The notes under the pieces are model-generated. The model was not told the DNA's origin. It saw nothing but the letters and a program-made list of their open reading frames with translations, and ran no database searches. From assembly GCA_018604165.1 (NCBI GenBank), contig CP075895.1, forward strand, positions 1,387,501 to 1,451,500: DNA of 64,000 nucleotides, read 5' to 3'. Origin of the DNA: Chitinophagaceae bacterium LGM1. Lineage in GTDB: Bacteria; Bacteroidota; Bacteroidia; Chitinophagales; Chitinophagaceae. Positions 50,445-59,334 of the stretch are shown here, one piece after another. Each line of letters begins with the position of its first letter. The stretch's first letter is position 1. A program made the translations under genes and the position numbers.

Positions 50445-53291
50445 ATGAAGCGTATTCTGTTATCGTTATATGCCATCAGCATGTTGGGCATACAACAAGT
50501 AGCCGCTCAGGCAAAACTGGTGGAAACCGTTACTAAAAAAGGTGGTGAGGTAGTAATACCCTACAAGAAATTTGTATTGCCCAACGGGCTTACTGTGATA
50601 GTACACGAAGACCATTCAGACCCCATAGTGCATGTGGACGTAACCTACCACGTAGGTAGTGCAAGGGAAGAAATCGGCAAATCGGGTTTTGCACACTTCT
50701 TCGAGCACATGATGTTTCAAGGCTCTGATAACGTAGCCGACGAGCAACACTTCAAAATAATAACCGAAGCAGGTGGTACACTCAATGGCACTACCAACCG
50801 CGACCGTACCAACTATTTTGAAACAGTGCCCAGCAACCAGTTGGAGAAAATGCTGTGGCTGGAAGCAGACCGTATGGGCTTTTTGCTCGATGCCGTTACA
50901 CAAAAGAAATTTGAAGTGCAACGCGCAACGGTTAAGAATGAACGTGGGCAGAACTATGACAACAGGCCGTATGGCTTGGTGGGCGAGTTCAGCTCTAAAA
51001 ATCTATATCCATACGGGCATCCATACTCTTGGCTAACGATAGGGTATATTGAAGATCTGAACGCAGTAAATGTTGGCGATCTGAAAAACTTCTTCCTGCG
51101 CTGGTACGGCCCTAACAATGCGGTAGTAACTGTAGGTGGCGACGTGAATACGGAAGACGTAGTGAAACTGGTGGAAAAATACTTTGGCAGCATACCACGT
51201 GGCCCTGAAGTAAAGCCTGTAACAGTACCTGCCGTGAAGCTGGATAAGAAAAGGTATGTGTCTATGATAGACAACTACGCTAAATCGCCCATGTTGCGTA
51301 TCTCTTACCCAACTGTGCCATCTTATCACAAAGATGAAGCAGCATTGGATTGTCTTGCAGAGATAATAGGACAAGGTAAAAACTCGCTGTTGTACAAAAA
51401 CATGATTAAAACACAAAAAGCTGTTAGTGCATCTGCATTCAACTCTACCAGCGAGCTTGCAGGCGAATTCAGCTTTAGTGTAATGCCATTCCCCGGTGGG
51501 CAGTTGGCAGATATGGAGAAGATGGTAAACGAATCGCTCACAGAATTTGAGAAACGTGGCGTAACGGATGAAGACATTGAGAAGTTCAGAAACAGTGCAG
51601 AGGCATCTACAATCAATGGTTTGGAAAACGTATCGCGCAAAGTATCTCAACTTGCAGCATATTACACTTTTACAGGCGATGCCAACTACATAGGCAAAGA
51701 ACTGAAACGCTATACCAGTGTTACTAAGGAAGATGTAATGCGTGTGTATAACCAATACATAAAAGGTAAAAACTCGCTGGTAGTAAGTGTATTGACCAAA
51801 GGACAAGAAAACAACAAAGCGGCTGCTGATAATTACGAAGCGAAAGCAGACCCGAATTACAAATCGCCAGACTATGGTTATGCAGGGTTGAAGTATAACA
51901 AAGCCAAAGACAATTTTGACAGAAGCAAGATGCCATCGAACGGGCCAAGCCCTGTGGTGAAAGCACCAGACTATTGGGAAGAAACACTACCAGGCAATAT
52001 GAAAGTGATAGGTGCAAAATCGGACGAAATACCTGTTGTAAGCATACTGATGCACTTTGACGGTGGTAGGATGCTGGAAATGAAAAATGCAGACAAAGCA
52101 GGCATCACAGCCATGTTTGCCGCAATGATGAATGAGGATACGAAGAACTACACAGCAGAAGCATTCAGCGTAGCGCTTGATAAGCTCGGTAGCAGTGTAG
52201 ATGTGAATGCAGATTTTGATGGTATCAGTGTAAGTGTGCGTTCACTTAAAAAGAACCTTGATAAAACACTGGCATTAGTTGAAGAACGCATACTAAACCC
52301 TAAGTTTACCGAAGAGGCATTTAACACCAACAAAAAGCGCACCATAGAGGGTATTAAAAATGCGATGGTACGCCCTAACTATATAGCCAGTGTGGTGTAC
52401 GATAAAATAACCTACGGCGATAAGCACGTAGCAGGTTGGCCATCAGAGGGCAACGAGGCTACATTGGGCAACATCAAGCTGGAAGATATGCAGGAGTACT
52501 ACGATGCTTACCTATCAAGAAACGGTGCAGAGATAATTGTAGTAGGCGACATCAACAAAGACGAAGTATTGAGCAAAATAGGCTTCCTCAACAAGATGAA
52601 AGATGTGCAAATACCATTGGTGCAGCTACCGCAAACACCAACAGTAGAGAAAACAAAAATATACTTTGTAGATGTGCCTAAGGCAGCGCAAACAGAGTTC
52701 AGGATAGGTACGTTTACAGGATTGTTTTACGATGCGTTTGATACCTATTACAAATCAACCATCATGAACTATCCGCTAGGTGGTGCTTTCAATAGCCGCC
52801 TGAACCTACAACTACGCGAAGAGCGTGGCTGGACGTATGGTGCAAGGTCTTCTTTCAGTGCAGACAAATACACAGGTACTTACACTTTCAGTGCGGGCAT
52901 CAGGGCAAATGCAACAGACAGTGCATTGATGGATATTGTTAAAATATGGAACGACTACAGAAAAGCAGGTCCTTCGCAAGAGGAGCTGAACTTTACTAAA
53001 AACGCATTGGTACAAAGCGAAGCCCGCAAGTACGAAGCTGCCTTGCAGAAAGCATCATTCCTGTCGCGCATTATAGAATACAACCTGCCTGCAGATTATA
53101 CCAAACGCCAAAACGATATACTGAATGGCATGACACTGGAGCAGTTGGCTAAATTCTATAAAACAACCCTACCGTCTATGGACAAAGTAAACATCGTATT
53201 GGTTGGCGATAAAGCCAAAGTATGGGATGGCATTAACAAACTGGGTTATGAAGTAATAGAGTTAAACAAAGAGGGTAACCCGATTAAATAG
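50445..53291 (+). CDS. single-chain M16 zinc metallopeptidase
   Basis: 948 residues with a signal peptide ending at QVAAQA (about 22). The N-terminal half is catalytic (FAHFFEHMMFQG: His84, Glu87, His88; distal Glu in TVKNERGQNYDNRPYG). The C-terminal half (from about 500) is an inactive M16 repeat: the zinc motif is lost (FAAMMNED in that position), but the Arg/Tyr pair LREERGWTYGARSS is kept. It is the fused counterpart of the two-gene M16 pair at the left edge of the window. Likely periplasmic oligopeptide degradation. Followed by a strong terminator. Confidence 0.95.
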   Translation: MKRILLSLYAISMLGIQQVAAQAKLVETVTKKGGEVVIPYKKFVLPNGLTVIVHEDHSDPIVHVDVTYHVGSAREEIGKSGFAHFFEHMMFQGSDNVADEQHFKIITEAGGTLNGTTNRDRTNYFETVPSNQLEKMLWLEADRMGFLLDAVTQKKFEVQRATVKNERGQNYDNRPYGLVGEFSSKNLYPYGHPYSWLTIGYIEDLNAVNVGDLKNFFLRWYGPNNAVVTVGGDVNTEDVVKLVEKYFGSIPRGPEVKPVTVPAVKLDKKRYVSMIDNYAKSPMLRISYPTVPSYHKDEAALDCLAEIIGQGKNSLLYKNMIKTQKAVSASAFNSTSELAGEFSFSVMPFPGGQLADMEKMVNESLTEFEKRGVTDEDIEKFRNSAEASTINGLENVSRKVSQLAAYYTFTGDANYIGKELKRYTSVTKEDVMRVYNQYIKGKNSLVVSVLTKGQENNKAAADNYEAKADPNYKSPDYGYAGLKYNKAKDNFDRSKMPSNGPSPVVKAPDYWEETLPGNMKVIGAKSDEIPVVSILMHFDGGRMLEMKNADKAGITAMFAAMMNEDTKNYTAEAFSVALDKLGSSVDVNADFDGISVSVRSLKKNLDKTLALVEERILNPKFTEEAFNTNKKRTIEGIKNAMVRPNYIASVVYDKITYGDKHVAGWPSEGNEATLGNIKLEDMQEYYDAYLSRNGAEIIVVGDINKDEVLSKIGFLNKMKDVQIPLVQLPQTPTVEKTKIYFVDVPKAAQTEFRIGTFTGLFYDAFDTYYKSTIMNYPLGGAFNSRLNLQLREERGWTYGARSSFSADKYTGTYTFSAGIRANATDSALMDIVKIWNDYRKAGPSQEELNFTKNALVQSEARKYEAALQKASFLSRIIEYNLPADYTKRQNDILNGMTLEQLAKFYKTTLPSMDKVNIVLVGDKAKVWDGINKLGYEVIELNKEGNPIK

Positions 53292-53311
53292 GAATAATTA
53301 TCAATTAATAC

Positions 53312-53338
53312 AGCCCTCGCTTGTCGGGGGCTTTTTTT
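53312..53338 (+). terminator. terminator of the single-chain M16 gene
   Basis: AGCCCTCG (53312-53319) pairs with CGGGGGCT (53325-53332) with one G-U pair, followed by TTTTTTT. Confidence 0.82.
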
Positions 53339-53417
53339 ATTGAACAAAGATTTTTCGGAAAGTGTTAACTTATTATATTGCAGGTTTACTATTACATTCG
53401 CATTCTAATTGATAAAT

Positions 53418-54623
53418 ATGCTACAGACAGATTATATACACGTTCCCTATGGCAAAGCGGTTTATGGAGAAAAAGAAATAGAGGCAGTGATGCAGGTATT
53501 GCGTACCAGCACCCAAATGGGCAAGCATGTACGCAGGATGGAAGAACGTGTAGCGGCGTTATATGCCAAGCAATATGGCATCATGGTTAATAGTGGTTCA
53601 TCTGCCCTGTACCTTGCAGCCGATTTGCTTGATTTTGAACCCGGCAGCGAAATATTAACGCCTACACTTACATTCTCTACTACTGTAGCACCGATTGTAA
53701 AGAAAGGATGGATACCTGCTTTTGTAGATGTAGAAGAAGGAACATATAACGTAGATGTAAACAAGGTAGAGGAAATGATAACGCCCAAGACAAAGGCGAT
53801 GATTATTCCCAACCTGATAGGTAATCTGCCCGACTGGCAAAAGCTCCGCGAGTTGGCAGACAAATATAACCTGTTTGTACTGGAAGACTCTGCCGATACA
53901 TTGGGTGCGGAGATAGGTGGTGCATCATCAGGTAGGTTTACTGATATGAGCACTACCAGTTTTTATGGTTCGCACATCATTAACTGTGCAGGCAATGGTG
54001 GTATGCTTTGTGTAAATACGGAAGCGTTTTACAATCGTGGCCGTTTATTGCGTAGTTGGGGGCGTAGCTCATCTTTGTTTGTAGAAAGCGAAAAAATAGA
54101 AAACAGATTTAATGTAGAGATAGAGGGTATCCCTTATGATGCCAAGTTTGTGTTTGAAGAGCCGGGCTACAACATAGAGCCATCAGAAATGGGTGCTGCT
54201 TTCGGTAATGTACAGTTGGATGACCTTGCGCATAATATAGATACACGCACAGAGAACTTCCGCCGTATGCTTGAGTTCTTCAGCCAATACGAAGAGCATT
54301 TTATACTGCCTAAACAATTGCCAAACTCTCGCACAGGTTGGTTGGCATTTGCGGTAACGGTTCGCGATACGGCACCGTTCATCCGCAGGGATATGCAGAT
54401 ATTCCTTGAGAAGCGAAACATACAAACACGTACGGTATTTACTGGTAATATACTACGTCAGCCGGGCTTTAAGCATTACGAACATAAAGCAGCTAAAGGC
54501 GGCTACCCCGAAGCTGATAAAGTAATGCGCGGCGGTATGTTGCTGGCTTGCCACCACGGGCTGAACGATGCACAACTAAGCCATGTGATGGAAAGCGTAA
54601 GCGAGTTTATGAAGAATATCTAA
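53418..54623 (+). CDS. DegT/DnrJ/EryC1/StrS-family protein with His in place of the PLP lysine
   Basis: 401 residues from the ATG at 53418 (an upstream TTG is the only longer alternative). The fold-type I layout is intact: VNSGSSALYLAADLL near the start, PTLTFSTTVAPI, VLEDSADTLGAEIGG. Where aminotransferases have the Schiff-base lysine (SFxxxKxxxxGEGG), this protein reads SFYGSHIINCAGNGG, with His. The same Lys-to-His change defines the 3-dehydratases of deoxysugar synthesis (RfbH/E1 and ColD), and the later GYNIEPSEMGAAFGNVQLDDL matches their core too. A sugar 3-dehydratase role is inferred. No partner reductase is nearby. Confidence 0.85.
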   Translation: MLQTDYIHVPYGKAVYGEKEIEAVMQVLRTSTQMGKHVRRMEERVAALYAKQYGIMVNSGSSALYLAADLLDFEPGSEILTPTLTFSTTVAPIVKKGWIPAFVDVEEGTYNVDVNKVEEMITPKTKAMIIPNLIGNLPDWQKLRELADKYNLFVLEDSADTLGAEIGGASSGRFTDMSTTSFYGSHIINCAGNGGMLCVNTEAFYNRGRLLRSWGRSSSLFVESEKIENRFNVEIEGIPYDAKFVFEEPGYNIEPSEMGAAFGNVQLDDLAHNIDTRTENFRRMLEFFSQYEEHFILPKQLPNSRTGWLAFAVTVRDTAPFIRRDMQIFLEKRNIQTRTVFTGNILRQPGFKHYEHKAAKGGYPEADKVMRGGMLLACHHGLNDAQLSHVMESVSEFMKNI

Positions 54624-54629
54624 GGGCTA

Positions 54630-54929
54630 ATGTTAGATATAATCATCATAATCGTCTTTTGCTATATCAATGGCAATCTGGCTGTACGGAAAGGCTTAAA
54701 CAGAACTACTTGGATATTGATAACCATTGCTGCCATTTTCGGTGGTATGTTTATTGGTTCTTTCTTTGCCATCATGGGCTATAAGGGTGGCATGAATATG
54801 ACCAGCATCCAGCAATTTTTATTCGCCAATCCTTTGAAAGTAATTACATTCTACGCAATGGAAATTGGTGGAGGACTGTTGGTAAGGTATGTGCTTGACA
54901 GAAAAATAAACGCAAACAGCCAAGGATAA
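54630..54929 (+). CDS. small membrane protein
   Basis: 99 residues with three hydrophobic segments (about 2-14, 27-50, 68-88) and Gly-rich helix packing (AAIFGGMFIGSFFAIMGYKG). No recognised family. It starts 6 bp after the stop of the DegT-family gene and is convergent with the LytTR regulator with 3 bp between stops, so it is probably co-transcribed with the DegT gene. Function unknown. Confidence 0.72.
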   Translation: MLDIIIIIVFCYINGNLAVRKGLNRTTWILITIAAIFGGMFIGSFFAIMGYKGGMNMTSIQQFLFANPLKVITFYAMEIGGGLLVRYVLDRKINANSQG

Positions 54930-54932
54930 TAA

Positions 54933-55670
54933 CTACCACCCAAGTGTAGTCTTCAACTTTGCCATCCCGCTTTTACTGACAGGTATTTTCGCGCCACATT
55001 GCAGCAGTGCTATGTGGCTTTCTTTTTCATACGGCTCTATACGTACCAGTTGCGATACAGGTATGATGTAAGAGCGATGCACACGTATAAAATGTTGTGG
55101 GTTCAGGCTTTGCTCTACTTGGCTTAGCGTACTTTTTTTCAGATAGTTGCCGTCTTTGGTTACAATCTTAATATAGTCGTCATTTGCTTCTACAAATTCT
55201 ATATCGTTGGCGGGTATAATGCGTATCAGCCCGTTGTCTTTTACCACTATGCGGTGCTGGTAGCCCTCATATACATTGCTTGCCTGTATGGTATCTATAT
55301 TCTTTTTCTGCTCTGTAGCGGCAATGCCTACCCATTTTTGTATGGCTTTGTCAAACCGTTCTTTGGCTATGGGTTTCAACAGGTAGTCTATCGCGTTGGC
55401 TTCAAATGCTTTCATTGCATATTCATCAAATGCCGTTGTGAATATTACAGATGGCTTTTGGTCTAATAATTCCAGCATTTCAAAGCCATTCAGCTTAGGC
55501 ATCTGTACATCCAGAAACACCAGTTGTGGTTCGTGTTCCTGTATGGCTTTAAAACCTTCAAAACCATCGCCACACTCTGCTACTACTTCAAAGCCCGTAT
55601 GCTGTTGCAGCAAAGCCCGTATCAGTTGCCTTGCCAATGGTTCGTCGTCTATAATAATTACCTTATGCAT
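54933..55670 (-). CDS. LytTR-type response regulator
   Basis: 245 residues. The receiver domain has Asp54 as phosphoacceptor (VFLDVQMPKLNGFEML), the acidic pair DDE at 8-10 and the conserved Thr and Lys (IFTTAFDEYAMKAFEANAID, then YLLKPIAKERF). The C-terminal LytTR DNA-binding domain spans about 140-245 (FVEANDDYIKIVTKDGNYLK, FIRVHRSYIIPVSQLVRIEP). It follows the histidine kinase gene with an 8 bp overlap, so the pair forms one two-component system. LytTR proteins bind direct repeats spaced about two helical turns apart. Confidence 0.95.
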   Translation of the reverse strand: MHKVIIIDDEPLARQLIRALLQQHTGFEVVAECGDGFEGFKAIQEHEPQLVFLDVQMPKLNGFEMLELLDQKPSVIFTTAFDEYAMKAFEANAIDYLLKPIAKERFDKAIQKWVGIAATEQKKNIDTIQASNVYEGYQHRIVVKDNGLIRIIPANDIEFVEANDDYIKIVTKDGNYLKKSTLSQVEQSLNPQHFIRVHRSYIIPVSQLVRIEPYEKESHIALLQCGAKIPVSKSGMAKLKTTLGW

Positions 55671-56697
55671 AAGTTTGGGGGATGCTGAGTACGGTAGTAA
55701 ATGTAGTATCTGTTTTGCTTACATCCAGTAAATCGGTTCTTGAAAACAAGAGGTAAAGCCTGCGCTTAATACCTTCCAGCCCAAAACCTGTGCCGCGTGT
55801 AGGCTGGTTGTCTTTATCATAAGGGTTGGTAACGCTTATTTGCAGCATGGTATCTTGCTGGGCTATGGCAACTTTTATATTCACCTCACCCGTTTTGCCA
55901 TACAGCCCGAATTTGATGGCATTTTCCATCACTGGCTGTAAGATGAATGGCGGTATCTCTGCTTTAGGTTCATAGTTTTTCTCAAAGAGGATTTTCAACC
56001 TGTCGCCAAAGCGTACAGATTCAATACTCAGGTATGCTTCTATATATTGCAGCTCTTCGTCCAATAATATTTTTTCTTGCCCATCTCGTTTTACAGATGT
56101 GCGCAAAAAGTCTGACAGCTTGCTAATCATATCCTGTGCTTTGGCAGGCTCTATCATGGTCAGCGCGCTGATGGAGTTGAGGCTGTTGTATAAAAAGTGC
56201 GGTTGCAGTTGCTGGCGTAGTTTGTATAGCTCTGCTTCGCGGTGCAGGTTGGTCAGGTCGTTTTGTTTCAGAAATTTCTTTTCAATGGTTTCCGCTTCTT
56301 TTACAATGGCACTATAAGTGGCAATCCATCCGCATATCAGCCAGTCGGAAAAATAGCGGATAGGCATACTATATGCCAGCCAGTCTGTATAGCTATGGTC
56401 TTGATTGCGGAAGATAAATTTGAGTACTATCCATGTGACGAATCCCGCTGCTGTTGCAAAAAAGCTGCCTATCAACAGGGCATATATCGTTACACCCACA
56501 CGGGTGGGGTAGGCATTTACAACTAACAGCATACCCCATATACACAAAGCCAACACCAGCATGTTAACAGAGCTATCGAGCATAGCAATATCAATGCCCA
56601 AGCCTTCGTAATAATGCAGGTAGCCCGCTTCCAGACACCATATTATTACAGCAAGTAATGGCAGCAGCCAGCGCAGGTGTTTGTAGATTAGTGCCAA
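55663..56697 (-). CDS. sensor histidine kinase of the LytS/YehU type
   Basis: 344 residues. Four membrane helices (about 8-28, 44-62, 68-96, 110-132) are followed by the His_kinase domain with His167 in LQPHFLYNSLNSISALTMIE and an ATPase domain (PPFILQPVMENAIKFGLYGK, then GTGFGLEGIKRRL). There is no extracellular ligand domain, so the signal is probably sensed in or near the membrane. It overlaps the response regulator by 8 bp and the preceding DUF4288 gene by 10 bp, giving a three-gene operon. Confidence 0.94.
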   Translation of the reverse strand: MALIYKHLRWLLPLLAVIIWCLEAGYLHYYEGLGIDIAMLDSSVNMLVLALCIWGMLLVVNAYPTRVGVTIYALLIGSFFATAAGFVTWIVLKFIFRNQDHSYTDWLAYSMPIRYFSDWLICGWIATYSAIVKEAETIEKKFLKQNDLTNLHREAELYKLRQQLQPHFLYNSLNSISALTMIEPAKAQDMISKLSDFLRTSVKRDGQEKILLDEELQYIEAYLSIESVRFGDRLKILFEKNYEPKAEIPPFILQPVMENAIKFGLYGKTGEVNIKVAIAQQDTMLQISVTNPYDKDNQPTRGTGFGLEGIKRRLYLLFSRTDLLDVSKTDTTFTTVLSIPQTYA

Positions 56698-57023
56698 GTA
56701 TCCGCTTTTTTATTTTGCATTGTTTCAGGCTCCGTCCACAGAGGCGACGCGATGGGTTCTACTTCTTTAACAGCAGAAAACAACAGGCTGCCATGTGTGG
56801 TATTTATTTCCTGTATGTCTTTTACGGCTATCAGTTCCCACGCAACTGTACGTCCATGTCTGTCAACAAAAGTAGTTTCTTCTTCTTTGGCTACAACCCG
56901 CGCCTGGAAAAGTGCATCGCGCGTGTCTGTACCGAAGATGAGCCGCCATTGTTCTTCGTACTGTTCGGTACTGATGCCATCGCATTTTATTCTGTAAATA
57001 ATTTGTGCTGAATAGGCTTTCAT
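56688..57023 (-). CDS. DUF4288 protein
   Basis: 111 residues, cytosolic. The pattern MKAYSAQIIYRIKCD, EQYEEQWRLIFGTDTRDALF and TTFVDRHGRTVAWELIAVKD is that of DUF4288, a small alpha/beta domain of unknown role common in Bacteroidota. It is the first gene of the operon with the histidine kinase (10 bp overlap) and LytTR regulator. The C-terminal tail (PETMQNKKADTWH) is polar. Confidence 0.83.
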   Translation of the reverse strand: MKAYSAQIIYRIKCDGISTEQYEEQWRLIFGTDTRDALFQARVVAKEEETTFVDRHGRTVAWELIAVKDIQEINTTHGSLLFSAVKEVEPIASPLWTEPETMQNKKADTWH

Positions 57024-57042
57024 AAATTGTCAGATAGATATT

Positions 57043-57067
57043 AAAACACCCTGAAATGTTCAGGGTG
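57043..57067 (-). terminator. hairpin after the LiaF-like gene
   Basis: On the minus strand CACCCTGAA and TTCAGGGTG form a perfect 9 bp stem with a 3-base loop, followed by TTTTAATA. It separates the LiaF-like gene from the DUF4288-kinase-regulator operon. Confidence 0.72.
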
Positions 57068-57078
57068 CTGATAGATTA

Positions 57079-57822
57079 TTAATATGATTTTATTTCGATG
57101 CTGCCAAAGTTGCAAGTACCTTTCAGTACCAGTACTTTCTTTTCTTCGGCAGTACTTGTATTCATGCGCATGGCACGGCGGTCTTCTACGCTACCTAGTG
57201 TTGGCTGCACTTCGTTCTGTATTTCCCAGTGCGATGGTACAATCAATTCCACACCACCAAAAGATACCCTGCAATTCAGCACCATAGGCCCTGTAGCATC
57301 TGCGTTTACCATATTCACCTCTACACCACCGAATGTTGCATTGATATTACCACCCTTAAAGTCTTTAGATGTTACTATTTCTTTCCTGCCTGCAAATGTT
57401 ACATCTATATTCAGTTGATTTTCGTTGGTGGTAACAACTTGCAGGTTGTCCATACAGTTAGGGTTTTTCTTACGGCTGTTCAGTACCATAACAATACCGC
57501 CTATTATCAGCGCAATCGGCAATATCAGGCTCGAAGAGCGGGTATCGCCAATCGTAAACTCTGGTATCAGGTGTGCACCACCTATTAGCGTCAATATCCA
57601 CCATGCATGGCCTGTAAAACGCTTCTTAACACCTATCAGCAAACCAACTGCTACCAGTACAATAGGCCATATCGTTTGCCAGTCAAACTCAAATCCTGTT
57701 ATCTTTTTAGCAAACAGAAAAACACCAATAAGCACTATGCTCACACCAAACCAAACTTTGTCGCCACTATTGCGTGGGCGGCGGTACCGCGGTTGCTTCC
57801 AGCTATCTACATTATGTCTCAT
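57079..57822 (-). CDS. LiaF-like membrane protein
   Basis: 247 residues. Four hydrophobic segments at the N-terminus (about 25-41, 47-62, 70-86, 95-112) as in LiaI/LiaF-type membrane domains are followed by a beta-helical C-terminal domain (IDVTFAGRKEIVTSKDFKGG, ATFGGVEVNMVNADATGPMV, RVSFGGVELIVPSHWEIQNE, KGTCNFGSIEIKSY) typical of the cell-wall-active-antibiotic response family. In Firmicutes LiaF inhibits the LiaS kinase; here a similar role towards the adjacent LytS-type kinase is a reasonable inference. Confidence 0.85.
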   Translation of the reverse strand: MRHNVDSWKQPRYRRPRNSGDKVWFGVSIVLIGVFLFAKKITGFEFDWQTIWPIVLVAVGLLIGVKKRFTGHAWWILTLIGGAHLIPEFTIGDTRSSSLILPIALIIGGIVMVLNSRKKNPNCMDNLQVVTTNENQLNIDVTFAGRKEIVTSKDFKGGNINATFGGVEVNMVNADATGPMVLNCRVSFGGVELIVPSHWEIQNEVQPTLGSVEDRRAMRMNTSTAEEKKVLVLKGTCNFGSIEIKSY

Positions 57823-57947
57823 ATCACTTTACCCATTTTGTAATGTAAAAGTATATGCACAGCATACAGGATAAAAGTGCGAATAGGCTAAGAAAGCCAG
57901 CCTGTCGGTAAACGGGGGAATACTGTCGGTAAAAGAATGAGGATAAT

Positions 57948-58997
57948 TTACTGTAGCCTGTCGGGCTGCCAGTTCAGCTTGGTAAATACAAACTTGCGCA
58001 ATACAAAGTATTGCCATACAATGCTCTTACGGTATATGCCGCTTTGGTTGCGGTGGGTTATCAGTTGCTTGGCATCTTTGCGGCGTTGCAGCCACTTGCC
58101 AAGGCTGCCATAGAAGTGAAAATGTGCTTTGATGATAGTGAATGTACCTTTGGGCTTACCCGAAAACAGCATCTGCAAGCCTGCAATGCCGTCTAATACC
58201 AGCCTAAGTGGAAAGAGCCAAAGCAACTTGCGGCTGCTTTCGTTTTTGGTAAGTAGTATCAGGCTGTTGCGGAAGTTGTAATACAGCTTTTGCGGGCTGC
58301 CGTAGCTGATGACGCTGCCGCCCACATGATAAACAGTAGATTGACCGATATAGCCAATCTTATAGCCCATATTCTTCAACCGCCAGCACAGGTCTACTTC
58401 TTCCATGTGTGCATACAGGTCGTGGTCGAGGCCGCCCGCTTTATGATACAGATCGGCACGTACCATAAAGCACCCGCCCGATGCCCAAAATACTTCTATA
58501 TCGTCGTTGTACTGATTGGTATCTTTTTCAAGCGTATTGAAAACCCTGCCCCTGCAAAACAGGTAGCCCAGATTGTCCATAAAGCCACCACCTGCCCCTG
58601 CGTATTCAAAATATTCTCTATCTCTCCAGTAGCGTATTTTGGGCTGGCAAGCTGCAAGCCCCGTATAGCGTTGCATAGCCTGTATCAGCGGTGGGTACCA
58701 GCCTTTGGTAACTTCAAAGTCGGAACTAAGCAGTATGTAGTATTTGGCTTCAATCTGTTTTAAAGCCTCTGCATAGCCATTAGAAAAGCCCCTGTTGATG
58801 CCTATTTGTAAAGTCTTTACGGTAGGGAACTGCTCTTGCAGATACGCATAGGTATCATCTGTAGATGCATTGTCAACTACAATCACCTCGTAGCCTGTAT
58901 GGGCTTCTTCAACAATGAGGGGAAGAAACTGCTCATGCCACTTCTTGCCATTATAGCTGAGTATGACGACGGCGGTATCTTGCTGGCAAACTATCAT
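57948..58997 (-). CDS. family 2 glycosyltransferase
   Basis: 349 residues. The GT-A fold opens with VVILSYNGKKWHEQFLPLIV, then VIVVDNASTDDTYAYLQEQF and INRGFSNGYAEALKQIEAKY; the metal-binding DxD position is SSDFEVTKGW, and the acceptor region has HMEEVDLCWRLKNMGYKIGY with the ED/W signature. It resembles rhamnosyltransferase and WcaE-type enzymes of surface polysaccharide synthesis. The C-terminal part may contact the membrane through an amphipathic helix (LFPLRLVLDGIAGLQMLF). The small membrane protein gene upstream is 15 bp away. Confidence 0.92.
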   Translation of the reverse strand: MIVCQQDTAVVILSYNGKKWHEQFLPLIVEEAHTGYEVIVVDNASTDDTYAYLQEQFPTVKTLQIGINRGFSNGYAEALKQIEAKYYILLSSDFEVTKGWYPPLIQAMQRYTGLAACQPKIRYWRDREYFEYAGAGGGFMDNLGYLFCRGRVFNTLEKDTNQYNDDIEVFWASGGCFMVRADLYHKAGGLDHDLYAHMEEVDLCWRLKNMGYKIGYIGQSTVYHVGGSVISYGSPQKLYYNFRNSLILLTKNESSRKLLWLFPLRLVLDGIAGLQMLFSGKPKGTFTIIKAHFHFYGSLGKWLQRRKDAKQLITHRNQSGIYRKSIVWQYFVLRKFVFTKLNWQPDRLQ

Positions 58998-59012
58998 TAC
59001 GGAAAGCTAAGC

Positions 59013-59240
59013 CTATTTGTACTTGGGGTCGTACAAAGAGCTTTCAGGGGCTTCAGCATCTTTATTGCTCTTATACTTGTGCTCGTACAGGTTGTAGCAA
59101 CCAGCCCAAGAGAAGATGAATATGCCGAAGAAAAACAGCAGGAATAAAAAGCGCGATTTAGACGGTTTATTTAATTCAATATCTGCAGGATTGTCTAAAT
59201 CTACGTGTGCGTCGTGAGTATGTTCCTGGTTGTGTTGCAT
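59013..59240 (-). CDS. small single-helix membrane protein
   Basis: 75 residues from the ATG at 59240 (an alternative start lies ten codons upstream). A His-rich, acidic N-terminus (HNQEHTHDAHVDLDNPAD) is followed by one membrane helix (about 27-47, FLFLLFFFGIFIFSWAGC) and a basic/acidic tail (YEHKYKSNKDAEAPES). No family recognised; the His-rich stretch could bind metal. It is 15 bp upstream of the glycosyltransferase gene, so they are probably co-transcribed. Confidence 0.68.
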   Translation of the reverse strand: MQHNQEHTHDAHVDLDNPADIELNKPSKSRFLFLLFFFGIFIFSWAGCYNLYEHKYKSNKDAEAPESSLYDPKYK

Positions 59241-59334
59241 TTTGAAAAGAAAATAAATTTTCGCTGACAAAAATAATAGTTATTCGTTCAAAATCATAAT
59301 ATTTTTACCTTGATTTCGTTTTTTGAAAGCCATC

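Noticed and set aside
51033-51806. 257-codon open frame on the minus strand
   Set aside because: It lies opposite the catalytic half of the M16 peptidase, is Cys/Phe/Tyr/His-rich and has no domain.
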